DNA from: Culturomica massiliensis
GTDB lineage: Bacteria > Bacteroidota > Bacteroidia > Bacteroidales > Marinifilaceae
Length of the DNA stretch: 64,000 nucleotides
Reading direction: 5' to 3'
NCBI RefSeq assembly: GCF_900091655.1
Contig: NZ_LT594621.1
Location: 806,001 to 870,000 of the forward strand
Both the position numbers and the translations under genes were made by a program. Every line of letters starts with the position of its first letter. Positions within the stretch are counted from its first letter, which is position 1. Under the pieces are notes generated by a model. The model ran no database searches, was not told where the DNA came from, and worked only from the letters and a program-made list of their open reading frames with translations. Shown here piece after piece: positions 43,539 to 52,392 of this stretch.

Positions 43539-44819
43539 ATGAACACATCGGAATTATTACAATACGACAGGGAGCATATCTGGCATCCTTACACTTCGAC
43601 AATCGATCCGTTACCCGTATATCCGGTAAAAAGGGCTGAAGGAGTATACATTGAGCTGGAAGACGGGCGGAAATTAATCGATGGGATGTCCTCCTGGTGG
43701 TGTGAGGTACACGGCTATAATCACCCGGTTCTGAATGCCGCAATCGAAAAACAATTGAAAGAAATGTCGCATGTTATGTTCGGTGGATTTACTCACCGTC
43801 CGGCTGTAGAATTGGCAAAAAAGATATTGTCTGTCGCTCCCCGGGGAATGGATAAGATTTTTTTCTGCGATTCCGGCTCTGTAGCTGTTGAAGTGGCGAT
43901 GAAAATGGCTCTGCAATATTGGTATGCCGCCGGAAAAGAGAAGAAGAAAAGTTTTCTTACGATTACCCGGGGGTATCACGGAGACACGTGGAATGCGATG
44001 TCCGTATGTGATCCGCTAACAGGTATGCACTCTATTTTTCAGGGATGTTTGCCTGTGCAACATTTTGTCGATCGACCGGCTTGCCGTTTCGGACAACCTT
44101 GCCGGGAAGAGGATATTTTACCGTTCCAAACATGTCTGGAAACACATGCTGCGGAGATTGCAGCAGTGATACTCGAACCGATTGTACAGGGCGCAGGAGG
44201 TATGTGGTTTTATTCGGCAGATTATTTGAAACAGGTACGGGAATTATGTGATCGCTATGGTGTGTTGCTGATATGTGATGAGATTGCGACGGGTTTCGGA
44301 CGCACCGGAAAATTGTGGGCTGTGGAACATGCCGGTATTTCTCCGGACATCATGTGTATCGGTAAATCGATAACCGGCGGATATATGAGTTTTGCCGCTA
44401 CCTTGGCTACCGATAAAGTGGCTACTTGTATTTGTACCGAAAATCCTTATGTTTTTATGCACGGTCCGACTTTTATGGGGAATCCGCTGGCATGTGCTGT
44501 TGCCGGAGCTTCTGTCGATCTGATCATGAGTTATGATTTGGAAAAAATGATCGGCGGAATCGAACGGCAATTGCAGGAAGAACTGGCACCCGCAGCAGCA
44601 TTTCCGCAGGTGGCAGATGTACGGGTATTAGGTACGATCGGAGTGATTGAAACGAAAGAACCGGTAAATATGGCGGTGTTGCAGGCAAAATTTGTAGAAG
44701 AGGGAATATGGGTACGTCCGTTCGGTAAACTGGTATACATTATGCCTCCGTACATTATCCGGCCCCACGAATTAAGCCGGCTGACGCAAAGTTTACTGAA
44801 AATAGTCAAAGAGATGTAA
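43539..44819 (+). CDS. bioA: Adenosylmethionine-8-amino-7-oxononanoate aminotransferase
   Basis: 426 residues, PLP-dependent class III aminotransferase converting KAPA to DAPA. Family features: HIWHPYTSTIDPLPVYPV, GMSSWWCEVHGYNHP, FCDSGSVAVEVAMKMALQYW, the Schiff-base lysine in CIGKSITGGYMS, and FMHGPTFMGNPLAC. It is BioA only: no BioD domain is fused to the C-terminus, unlike the BioD-BioA fusions of some bacteria. It follows bioB by 11 bases. Confidence 0.95.
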   Translation: MNTSELLQYDREHIWHPYTSTIDPLPVYPVKRAEGVYIELEDGRKLIDGMSSWWCEVHGYNHPVLNAAIEKQLKEMSHVMFGGFTHRPAVELAKKILSVAPRGMDKIFFCDSGSVAVEVAMKMALQYWYAAGKEKKKSFLTITRGYHGDTWNAMSVCDPLTGMHSIFQGCLPVQHFVDRPACRFGQPCREEDILPFQTCLETHAAEIAAVILEPIVQGAGGMWFYSADYLKQVRELCDRYGVLLICDEIATGFGRTGKLWAVEHAGISPDIMCIGKSITGGYMSFAATLATDKVATCICTENPYVFMHGPTFMGNPLACAVAGASVDLIMSYDLEKMIGGIERQLQEELAPAAAFPQVADVRVLGTIGVIETKEPVNMAVLQAKFVEEGIWVRPFGKLVYIMPPYIIRPHELSRLTQSLLKIVKEM

Positions 44820-44841
44820 TGCATTTTCAAATTGCAATAGT

Positions 44842-45999
44842 ATGAATACAGAACGTTATAGCAAAAAACTGGAAATTATCAAAGAATCCGGAAATTACCG
44901 GAAACTGCGTAACATACAACACAATGGTTTTTTGATTCACGAGGACGGACGGGAGATGCTGAATTTATCTTCAAACGATTATCTGGGTTTATCTTCTTAT
45001 CCGAAATTGTTGGAGGAGTTTTATGAGCAGACAGATGTACGGGCTTTGCCGTATAGTGCCGTGTCTTCCCGTTTACTATCCGGAAATCATGAATATTATG
45101 AGATGCTGGAGAACGATTTATGCGATCTGTACGATAAGGAAGCGGCATTGGTATTTAGTTCCGGTTACCATGCCAATATCGGAATACTTCCGGCTTTGAC
45201 TTCCAAAAGAGATTTGATCGTAGCCGATAAATTGGTACACGCCAGCGTTATCGACGGTTTGCGTTTGAGTGAATCTGAAATGCTTCGCTACCGGCATCTG
45301 GACATGGAGCATTTGAGAAAGCTGTTACAGCAAAACCGGGATAAGTACGAGAATATTTTTATTGTTACGGAGTCTGTCTTCAGTATGGACGGGGATGTGG
45401 CCGATTTACAGGAATTGTGCGAGATAAAGAAAGAATTCGATGCATTCCTGTATGTCGACGAAGCACATGCCGTCGGGGTTAGAGGCACGAACGGATTAGG
45501 ATGTTGCGAAGAACAGGCCTGTATCGAGGATATCGATTTTATTGTCGGAACTTTTGGAAAAGCTTTTGCTTCGGTCGGTGCTTTTGTTGTATGTTCCCAA
45601 TTGTTCAGGGAATACCTGATCAATACCCAACGGAGTCTTATTTTTACGACGGCTTTACCGCCGGTGAATGTGGCCTGGACCCGTTTTGTATTGAACCATA
45701 TGCCTGATTTTTACGATCTTAGAATAAAACTGTCAACAACTGCGGATAAATTGAGGCAGGTATTGGCCGATAAAGGGTTCGAGACCAGGGGAGGCTCGCA
45801 TATCGTCCCCTGGGTGTGCGGTTCCAATGAAAATAGTATCGAGATGGCCGATTTACTTCGGGACAACGGATTTTTTGCCCTTCCGGTAAGGTATCCGACT
45901 GTACCTAAAAATGAATCCCGTATTCGTTTTTCATTGAATGCAGCGATTCCCGATGAAGATTACGGTTGTCTGTTTGAATTTATAGATTGCCTGGAATAA
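44842..45999 (+). CDS. bioF: 8-amino-7-oxononanoate synthase
   Basis: 385 residues, PLP-dependent alpha-oxoamine synthase joining pimeloyl-ACP/CoA and L-alanine. Motifs: NLSSNDYLGLSSYPKL, AALVFSSGYHANIGILPAL, SVFSMDGDVADL, YVDEAHAVGVRG and the PLP lysine in VGTFGKAFASVG. It follows bioA closely and precedes bioG by 24 bases. Related AONS enzymes (kbl, spt) are possible by sequence, but the operon context settles it. Confidence 0.93.
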   Translation: MNTERYSKKLEIIKESGNYRKLRNIQHNGFLIHEDGREMLNLSSNDYLGLSSYPKLLEEFYEQTDVRALPYSAVSSRLLSGNHEYYEMLENDLCDLYDKEAALVFSSGYHANIGILPALTSKRDLIVADKLVHASVIDGLRLSESEMLRYRHLDMEHLRKLLQQNRDKYENIFIVTESVFSMDGDVADLQELCEIKKEFDAFLYVDEAHAVGVRGTNGLGCCEEQACIEDIDFIVGTFGKAFASVGAFVVCSQLFREYLINTQRSLIFTTALPPVNVAWTRFVLNHMPDFYDLRIKLSTTADKLRQVLADKGFETRGGSHIVPWVCGSNENSIEMADLLRDNGFFALPVRYPTVPKNESRIRFSLNAAIPDEDYGCLFEFIDCLE

Positions 46000-46023
46000 G
46001 AGTGAATATTTTGTCGTAAGAAC

Positions 46024-46677
46024 ATGCGAATAGAGTGGGCTAAACAACATACAGGGGGGCGGGTAGTCGTTTTCTATAACGGTTGGGGGATGGATAACAA
46101 GGCCGTTTCCCAGCTTCGGACAGATTGTGATTTATTGATTTGTTCGGATTACAGATCGCTGGAACTACCGTTTTTACCGGATTTTTCAGATTATCGGGAA
46201 ATATATTTGGTCGCCTGGTCGATGGGGGTATGGGCTGCAGCCAATACGGTCGGAAAATTGAATATTTCGCCCCGATGCAATATTGCAATAAACGGTACGG
46301 AATACCCCGTGGATGATAATCTGGGTATTCCGTGCCGGATCTATGCATTGACGGAAAGAGGCATGAATATACAGGGAAGGGATAAATTTTTTTGCCGTAT
46401 GCTGGACGGAACAGAAGACGCGGAACGATTCGTTTCAAACCGGCCTTGCCGCGACTTGCCGGAACAGGTGGAAGAGCTCCGCCTGATACGTACACAAAGT
46501 GCCGTGTATAAAAATAACCTGAAATGGGATAAAATATTCGTTTCTGAAAAGGATGTGATTTTTCCGGTTATGCAACAGATGAACTGGGCAAGCGGAAAAG
46601 CTGAAATAAAGAAGTTGAGGGGAGGACACTACCCGTTCTATAATTTTCAAAGTTGGGAGGATATTATAAATTTTTGA
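46024..46677 (+). CDS. bioG: Pimeloyl-ACP methyl ester esterase, BioG type
   Basis: 217 residues. BioG removes the methyl group from pimeloyl-ACP methyl ester, taking the place of BioH in organisms such as Bacteroidota. The nucleophile is in VAWSMGVWAA, and the C-terminal His in LRGGHYPFYN. The N-terminal VVFYNGWGMD matches BioG rather than the longer BioH. Its stop and the bioC start are one base apart, indicating translational coupling. Confidence 0.9.
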   Translation: MRIEWAKQHTGGRVVVFYNGWGMDNKAVSQLRTDCDLLICSDYRSLELPFLPDFSDYREIYLVAWSMGVWAAANTVGKLNISPRCNIAINGTEYPVDDNLGIPCRIYALTERGMNIQGRDKFFCRMLDGTEDAERFVSNRPCRDLPEQVEELRLIRTQSAVYKNNLKWDKIFVSEKDVIFPVMQQMNWASGKAEIKKLRGGHYPFYNFQSWEDIINF

Positions 46678-46678
46678 C

Positions 46679-47440
46679 ATGATGATTGATAAAGCAACCA
46701 TAAAACGTCGTTTTAAACGAAGCATAGATACCTACGACGAAAATGCTACGGTACAGAAAATGATTGTGAATCATTTGTTCAGTCTGCTTGATAAATATAC
46801 CCAGCAACTACAAGCCGGCAACATTTTGGAAGTCGGTTGCGGAACCGGCTTACTGACCCGTAAACTACAGAACCGGTTTTCATATACTCATTTGGATGTA
46901 AATGACTTGGTTGATGATATGTGTAGTAAAACTGCAAGTGTATTACACCTGCCGGCTTCTGCCTGTTTAATCGGGGATATTGAAACGATCACACTCGAAC
47001 GGATTTACGATCTGGTTGTTTCGGCTTCAACATTTCAATGGTTTAATGCGCCGGCAATGACGTTGAAAAAATTAGCCGGACAAATCCGGGAGGGAGGTTT
47101 TTTGATATTCAGCACTTTTGGAGACGAAAACCTCACTGAATTGCGTACATTAACAGGACAAGGATTAGTATACCATGCTTCCGATGAATGGGAAAAGTGG
47201 TTGTCTGCTGATTTCGAGTTATTGTATGCGGAGGAAAGGCAACACATCCTGTATTTTCAGGATCCGCTGGAAGTATTATTACATGTAAAGCGGACGGGAG
47301 CCAATGCAACAGCCACTCCTTATTCCTGGACAAAGAGTAAGATACAGCAATTTTGTAAGGCATACGATCGATTTGCAAATGAAAGACACACGTATCCGCT
47401 GACTTATCATCCGGTGTATTTCGTTTGCCGGAAAAAATAA
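46679..47440 (+). CDS. bioC: Malonyl-ACP O-methyltransferase BioC
   Basis: 253 residues. SAM-dependent methyltransferase that disguises malonyl-ACP so fatty acid synthase can build the pimelate chain. The BioC N-terminal region (KRRFKRSIDTYDENATVQKMIV), SAM-binding LEVGCGTGLLTRKL and the FSTFGDENLTELRTLTG segment are present. It is the last gene of the operon in this window; no dethiobiotin synthetase (bioD) follows, the next gene being on the opposite strand. Confidence 0.9.
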   Translation: MMIDKATIKRRFKRSIDTYDENATVQKMIVNHLFSLLDKYTQQLQAGNILEVGCGTGLLTRKLQNRFSYTHLDVNDLVDDMCSKTASVLHLPASACLIGDIETITLERIYDLVVSASTFQWFNAPAMTLKKLAGQIREGGFLIFSTFGDENLTELRTLTGQGLVYHASDEWEKWLSADFELLYAEERQHILYFQDPLEVLLHVKRTGANATATPYSWTKSKIQQFCKAYDRFANERHTYPLTYHPVYFVCRKK

Positions 47441-47446
47441 GCGTAC

Positions 47447-48088
47447 TTACAATTGTCCCAGATGATTAAATGTATTGGTTTTCATTAATTGTTCCAATTC
47501 CGCTATAATCATCGCTGTGGCTCCCCAGATAAAGTTTTTACCGATGGTATATCCCGGTGCTATGATTTCATGGTCGTGCCGGACAAAGGAATGAGTCGTT
47601 TTATTTTTGTCGTTGAATAAATCGGATAATTTTACCAGGAGTACACATTCCACTTCATCCCTGGATAAGGTAAAATCCGGTAATTTAAGGGTAGTGCCGA
47701 CAATAGGCGTAATATTGAAATTACTCAACGGGATGTAAATATCGCTCAATACCCCGAGAATCGATACTTTTTCTTCGGGTACACCTATTTCTTCGTGGCA
47801 TTCCCGCAGAGCAGTCTGTAAGGCGTTGGTATCTTCTTTTTCCATTTTGCCCCCGGGAAATGCAATTTGCCCGCCGTGGTATTTGCCACGGTTTACCCGC
47901 TTGATAAAAGGAATGGCCAGCTCGTTTTCATAAGGGACAATCAATATGAGTACAGCACTGTTAACCGGAGGTGTTGAATGAATACCTTCAATTCCTGCAA
48001 TATATTTAGGGCGCGGAGCCATTTTACAATGGGCTTTTTCTCCCGGCAAAACATTGTATAAAGCCGTTCTGATTTTTCTGGAACTCAT
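47447..48088 (-). CDS. Nudix hydrolase, CoA pyrophosphatase type
   Basis: 213 residues. The Nudix box GGKMEKEDTNALQTALRECHEEIGV is complete, with the preceding RVNRGKYHGGQIAFPGG matching the CoA/NADH-type UPF0035 subgroup. Such enzymes hydrolyse CoA or similar nucleoside diphosphate derivatives to limit their level. Convergent with bioC, 6 bases between stops. On the same strand as the Ca2+ ATPase gene, from which it is separated by an inverted repeat. Confidence 0.87.
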   Translation of the reverse strand: MSSRKIRTALYNVLPGEKAHCKMAPRPKYIAGIEGIHSTPPVNSAVLILIVPYENELAIPFIKRVNRGKYHGGQIAFPGGKMEKEDTNALQTALRECHEEIGVPEEKVSILGVLSDIYIPLSNFNITPIVGTTLKLPDFTLSRDEVECVLLVKLSDLFNDKNKTTHSFVRHDHEIIAPGYTIGKNFIWGATAMIIAELEQLMKTNTFNHLGQL

Positions 48089-48106
48089 ATTATCGGGAAA
48101 TTAGGA

Positions 48107-48131
48107 GAAATCGGAGTATTACTCCGATTTC
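48107..48131 (-). terminator. Inverted repeat between the ATPase and Nudix genes
   Basis: GAAATCGGAGT (48107-48117) and ACTCCGATTTC (48121-48131) form a perfect 11-base stem with a 3-base loop overlapping the ATPase stop. On the minus strand its T tract is short (ATTTCTCC), so termination may be partial. Confidence 0.55.
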
Positions 48132-50790
48132 ATTTGTTGTTATTTTTGAATAATCTGAGAATTTCTCCTATCCAAAGAACGAGAGAGCTTGCTCCGATTA
48201 TAATTCCCCAGTCTTTTAAGGAAAGAGGAACCGTACGAAACACTTCTCCGCCGAATTGTACAATTAAAAATTGTCCTATAGGTATTATAAACATTACGAT
48301 TAAAAAGCCCGTACAGTTTTTCAGGTTGGCAAAAGCCGAGCCGTGTGAAAGAAAGGCTTTGGCATTGAACATATTCCAGAACTGCAACATGACGAAGGTC
48401 GTAAAAAATAGGGACGACCCGACAAGAGCCTTGCCCTGTGCATCGACAAAGGTGTCGGCAAGATAGTACATCATTCCCAATAACAATATCGTAAAGCTGA
48501 AACCGATCCCCAGAATGTAGTTCCGCATTTTGGGACTGATGATAAAGTCCGAAGGTTTCCGCGGTTTTTCATCCATCACTTTCGGATTGGGAGGGAGCGA
48601 AGCCAATGCAGCGGCAGCAAAAGTATCGATAATCATGTTTACCCAAAGCATTTGCGTAACGGTCAAAGGTAATTCGTGACCGATCATGGAACCGATCAGT
48701 ACAATCAATAAAGCCGATAAATTGATGGTTAACTGGAACAGTATAAAACGCTGGATGTTGTGATATAAGGAGCGTCCCCACATAACAGCCGTTGCGATGC
48801 TGTTGAACGAATCATCGAGTAAGGTAATATCGCTGGCTTCCTTGGCCACGGATGTACCGGTACCCATTGACAAACCGACGTCTGCGTGATTCAATGCCGG
48901 AGCATCGTTGGTACCGTCTCCTGTAACGGCAACCACAGCACCGGTTTGTTTGAGTAATTCTACCAGTCGCTGTTTGTCCGTCGGCCGGGCACGACACATG
49001 ATTTTAAGTTTCAATACTCTCTGAACAGCCACTTCATCCGGTAGTTTTTCAAAGTCAATGCCCGTAATGATTTGTTCGTCTGTATCCGTTTCTTTCCAGA
49101 TGCCGATTTGCCGGCCGATCTCCCGCGCTGTTGCCGGCGTATCACCGGTAACGATTTTTACACTGATCCCGGCATTCAGACATTTTTGTACGGCCTCCGG
49201 AACATCCGGACGCACCGGATCGGAAATCGCTGCAATACCTAAGAACGTCAGGTCTTTTGAAGCGATCGATTCGATTTCATCGTAATTTTCATCCTCCAAT
49301 ATTTTATATGCGAATCCCAGGGTACGCATCGCCTGGTTTTGATAATCCAGCAATTGTTTTTCAACGGTGGCCTGATAAGCCGTAATTTCAGCCAGGCCTT
49401 CAGCTGTCAATACCCGGTTGCATTTGCCGAGAACGATTTCCGGCGCTCCCTTCATGTACAGGATCGGTTTATCCTCCGGCGAAGAACGGACAATGGTGGC
49501 CATGTATTTACGTTCGGTGGAGAACGTAAGTTGTTCCAGTACTTTGGTATTTTCCCGGTAATCCATATAGTTGACTCCTTGTGAATGCAGCCAAAGGAGT
49601 AGGGCTGCTTCTGTCGGATTTCCCAGGGTTTTGATTTTTTCCGAATCGTTATACTCCAGGTAAGCCGTAGAGTTGACAGAAATACCTTCACGAATTAATG
49701 TGCTGGCTTCATCTTCACCGAGTTGCTGTCCGGATAAGGCATAAAAATTCGTTTGATACACCTGCATTTGATTTTGGGTAAGTGTACCGGTTTTATCGGT
49801 ACAAATGACCGTTGTCGCTCCCATTGTCTCACAAGCGTGCATCTTTCGGACCAGATTGTTTGTTTTCAGCATTTTACGCATACTTAATGCAAGACTTAAT
49901 GTAACGCTCATAGGCAGACCTTCGGGCACGGCAACAACGATAAGGGTGACAGCGATCATAAAATATTGCAGGATGCGTCCGGCTGTATCCAGTGTAAAGA
50001 TATTATCCGCTGTAAATGCGCCTGTAAAGATATCTTTAGTAAGTAAACCGATAAATGTAGCACCTGCAACAATAAAGCCGACAATACTGATGAATTTGGC
50101 CAGCTTTTCCAATTGCTTGCTGAGCGGAGTTTTATCGTTGTTGATTTCTGTCGATTTTTCAGCTACTTTTCCGAATTCAGTCGCATCTCCGACTTTTTCA
50201 ATCCGGTAGATACAGTGTCCGTTTACAATGGTGGTACCTCTTAAAATTTTGTTTGAAGGATAGGTCGCTTCTTTATCAAATTCAGCGGGATCGGTGGTTT
50301 TATCGATCACCGGCTCTCCGGTCAGAGTCGATTCGTTTACCTGTAAGGAGATAGCCTCCAGCAATTCACCGTCGGCCGGAATTTCTTCACCTGTTTCGAG
50401 GACAACAATATCGCCGACCACGATGTCCTTTTTAGCTACTTCGTGAATGTTGCCGTTGCGAAGCACCTTGATCAATATGTCGTCGTTGACCTGGTTCAGT
50501 AGTTCGAACTTTTTGTTGGCATCCATTTCAAACCAGAACCCGACTCCTGTAGCCAGAAAAATAGCCACAAAAATGCCGATAGTCTCCGCATATTCGCTGT
50601 GTATAATGGAAATTATCAAAGATAAAGTAGCAGCAACCAGCAATATCTGTATAATCGGGTCTTTGAATTTTTCCAGAAATAATTTCCAGAGGGGAGTCCG
50701 GGGCGGCGGTGTCAGTCTGTTTTCTCCGTATTTTTTCCGGCTTTCTTCAACTTCTATATTGTTTAAACCTGAATAATGTCTGGTTTCCAT
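48130..50790 (-). CDS. Calcium-translocating P-type ATPase, PMCA type
   Basis: 886 residues from the ATG at 50790. P2B-type Ca2+ pump exporting Ca2+ from the cytoplasm. The phosphorylation site is ICTDKTGTLTQNQ; the actuator loop is TLTGEPVID (with Pro where TGES has Ser, Glu retained). TM4 has VAVPEGLPMSVTLSLALS and TM6 has WVNMIIDTFAAAALA (Asn and Asp ligands). The N-terminal 60 residues are typical of bacterial pumps; no calmodulin-binding tail is evident. A TAATTTTG box on the minus strand at 50812-50819 supports the ATG at 50790 over an in-frame TTG at 50814. Confidence 0.93.
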   Translation of the reverse strand: METRHYSGLNNIEVEESRKKYGENRLTPPPRTPLWKLFLEKFKDPIIQILLVAATLSLIISIIHSEYAETIGIFVAIFLATGVGFWFEMDANKKFELLNQVNDDILIKVLRNGNIHEVAKKDIVVGDIVVLETGEEIPADGELLEAISLQVNESTLTGEPVIDKTTDPAEFDKEATYPSNKILRGTTIVNGHCIYRIEKVGDATEFGKVAEKSTEINNDKTPLSKQLEKLAKFISIVGFIVAGATFIGLLTKDIFTGAFTADNIFTLDTAGRILQYFMIAVTLIVVAVPEGLPMSVTLSLALSMRKMLKTNNLVRKMHACETMGATTVICTDKTGTLTQNQMQVYQTNFYALSGQQLGEDEASTLIREGISVNSTAYLEYNDSEKIKTLGNPTEAALLLWLHSQGVNYMDYRENTKVLEQLTFSTERKYMATIVRSSPEDKPILYMKGAPEIVLGKCNRVLTAEGLAEITAYQATVEKQLLDYQNQAMRTLGFAYKILEDENYDEIESIASKDLTFLGIAAISDPVRPDVPEAVQKCLNAGISVKIVTGDTPATAREIGRQIGIWKETDTDEQIITGIDFEKLPDEVAVQRVLKLKIMCRARPTDKQRLVELLKQTGAVVAVTGDGTNDAPALNHADVGLSMGTGTSVAKEASDITLLDDSFNSIATAVMWGRSLYHNIQRFILFQLTINLSALLIVLIGSMIGHELPLTVTQMLWVNMIIDTFAAAALASLPPNPKVMDEKPRKPSDFIISPKMRNYILGIGFSFTILLLGMMYYLADTFVDAQGKALVGSSLFFTTFVMLQFWNMFNAKAFLSHGSAFANLKNCTGFLIVMFIIPIGQFLIVQFGGEVFRTVPLSLKDWGIIIGASSLVLWIGEILRLFKNNNK

Positions 50791-50811
50791 AGTCAATCGG
50801 TATGTTTTGTT

Positions 50812-50819
50812 CAAAATTA
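50812..50819 (-). promoter_or_regulatory. -7 box of the Ca2+ ATPase promoter
   Basis: Minus-strand TAATTTTG, 22 bases before the ATG at 50790; it overlaps the alternative upstream TTG start and so argues against it. Confidence 0.5.
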
Positions 50820-50965
50820 ATGATTTTACCTGTGTTTAAATAAATATCGGGCATTTTTGATACGAACTTTTTCTGCTATCGTTTCAGTCAGGACATGTAG
50901 AAACAGAATTATCGTATCCTTGAAGTGTAAAATGCTATCCGGCGGTTCTTTGACGTAATATATGG

Positions 50966-51298
50966 TCAAATCCGGTAAACACATAAAACGGAAAGGGAGA
51001 CCTGTTTGTTTTTACAGGGAGTTGTTAGCGACTTCGAAATATCCGAGCCAAAGGGGCAGCTTACCGAAGTATATAGTCTGGCTGAAAGCACCGGTATATT
51101 GGCTTTTCTGTTACGGGACGACGGTGCGTATATATAGTCGTCATCATCCTGCCAGTGGTATTCGGCAAAAATTTCCAGTTCTGCCTGTACGGTTGTAGAG
51201 ATTATTGTCCGCTCCGTTTGTTCCGGCTGCCGGTGAGAAAAAAATGTCAATACCAATAGTGGTACGAAAATAAAATATAGAAAGTCGCGTTTATCCAT
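50966..51298 (-). CDS. Small membrane-anchored protein, unknown function
   Basis: 110 residues from an ATG at 51298. One membrane segment (about residues 7-22, FLYFIFVPLLVLTFF) precedes a hydrophilic, acidic then Cys-containing tail (YHWQDDDDYIYAPSSRNRK, SVSCPFGSDISKS, TPCKNK). I do not recognise a family. It lies at the left edge of the AT-rich region and could be an accessory gene, but it is not much different in base composition from the host genes. The frame could be extended 29 codons upstream; this start places the membrane helix at the N-terminus. Confidence 0.4.
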   Translation of the reverse strand: MDKRDFLYFIFVPLLVLTFFSHRQPEQTERTIISTTVQAELEIFAEYHWQDDDDYIYAPSSRNRKANIPVLSARLYTSVSCPFGSDISKSLTTPCKNKQVSLSVLCVYRI

Positions 51299-52108
51299 AC
51301 GGATACAAATATAAAAGAAAACAATAAATATTGATTTATTAATTGATTTCAAACATACAGGTTCAGAGTCCATATGGGTAATCAATTGGCAAATTTAATC
51401 CTTTTTTGGATAAACCATTATTCTGATGTAATAATTTAATATTATCTGATAGAAAGTTTAGACAAGAACATAACACAAGATATGCTTAATCACAATATAA
51501 ATGCGATTAATAATTTGAATAAGAAATCAAAGTTAGAGCAATCACTGAAAGTAATAGCATTTGATAGAGTCCAGCATAAACGAACTCATTGAAGTAAATT
51601 TTGAATAAGATCCAAAACGATTTTTTTTATTCTTGCGGATAAAACCGGAATTCGGGATAATATTTTACAGGTATGGGAAATATTATTTTTTAAATTACTG
51701 ATTTTCAAAGCTTATTTTTGTAAAATCGGGAAATACAAAATGAGACAAATGATATATTTTCATTTTATATTTAAAAAAATTATAATAATCGTCGATAGAG
51801 GCTCATACATCTATTCACTTCCAAGCTTAGAGCGTGATATTTTCACTATTTATTGATGGAAAAAAGAATTTGTTCGAGGGGATTTCTTTAATAAACAATA
51901 TCTCGGTAAATAAAACAAGGCAATATCACAAATTTGATAAATAGTTTTATTGGAGATGGTTGTATTTGTAAATGTTTTCTTTCTGGTGTGTTTTACTGGG
52001 GCGATATATATTACAGCTGAGTCTAAAGGTTGCAAAAAGAGTTAATGGGTTCTGGCTCCTTATGCAGCTTGAAAATTAAAATTAGAACCTAATTTAAAAC
52101 CACTTGTT
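51299..52108. other. 810-base AT-rich gene-poor region before the RiPP precursor
   Basis: No convincing gene. A 36-codon frame (ATG 51482 to stop 51592, MLNHNINAINNLNKKSKLEQ...) is visible without known similarity and may be a remnant. A TATTTTTG at 51713-51720 and a TGTATTTG at 51961-51968 are possible -7 boxes; neither has a well-placed TTG. The last 60 bases before the precursor ATG contain an imperfect inverted repeat (TTAAAATTAG and CTAATTTAA). The precursor leader could therefore be long. No integrase, tRNA or repeated boundary sequence seen. Confidence 0.6.
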
Positions 52109-52294
52109 ATGAAAAAAAAAGTAATGCTACGTCTGAATTCGGACATCGTTGAAAAATTTAACCAAGATGAAATGGTTGTATTGTCAGGAGGTAATACAGG
52201 ATGGCTTGAAGATATTCTGAAAGACCTGGATATTGAGGTTAATCCTAGTTGCACAATTAACAACAATAATGTAGCGGGGTGTGCATGTAAGTAA
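52109..52294 (+). CDS. RiPP precursor peptide with GG leader
   Basis: 61 residues. Residues 1-28 form a leader (charged MKKK start, LRLNSDIVEKFNQDEM, then VVLSGG ending at Gly27-Gly28) like the GG leaders of Bacteroidota natural-product precursors. The predicted core is residues 29-61: NTGWLEDILKDLDIEVNPSC then TINNNNVAGCACK, with cysteines at 48, 58 and 60 and an Asn run at 51-54. It is followed by a terminator and, 98 bases on, by a radical SAM/SPASM gene, and a C39 exporter lies downstream. Together these identify a ribosomal peptide substrate. The modification is unknown. Confidence 0.85.
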   Translation: MKKKVMLRLNSDIVEKFNQDEMVVLSGGNTGWLEDILKDLDIEVNPSCTINNNNVAGCACK

Positions 52295-52307
52295 GTCTTA
52301 ATTTTCT

Positions 52308-52345
52308 CACTCTATACTTTTGTCAAAAAGTATAGAGTGGTTTTT
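52308..52345 (+). terminator. Strong terminator/attenuator between precursor and maturase
   Basis: CACTCTATACTTTT (52308-52321), loop GTCA, AAAAGTATAGAGTG (52326-52339): a perfect 14-base stem 13 bases after the precursor stop, followed by G and five T residues. It should leave far more precursor mRNA than maturase mRNA by partial readthrough. Confidence 0.88.
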
Positions 52346-52392
52346 ATCAATTCATTTCGGTTTACAGTCCAGGAATTATAGATTTTTTAGCA

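Noticed and set aside
48130..50790. Inactive P-type ATPase because TGES reads TGEP
   Set aside because: The catalytic Glu is kept, as are DKTGTLT and membrane ligands; the Ser-to-Pro change alone does not show inactivity.
51482..51592. 36-codon frame as a gene or second precursor
   Set aside because: No GG leader, no cysteines, no signal or recognisable domain; kept only as a possible remnant.
51850..52035. 61-codon frame on the minus strand
   Set aside because: No recognisable motif, in an AT-rich stretch where chance frames are expected.
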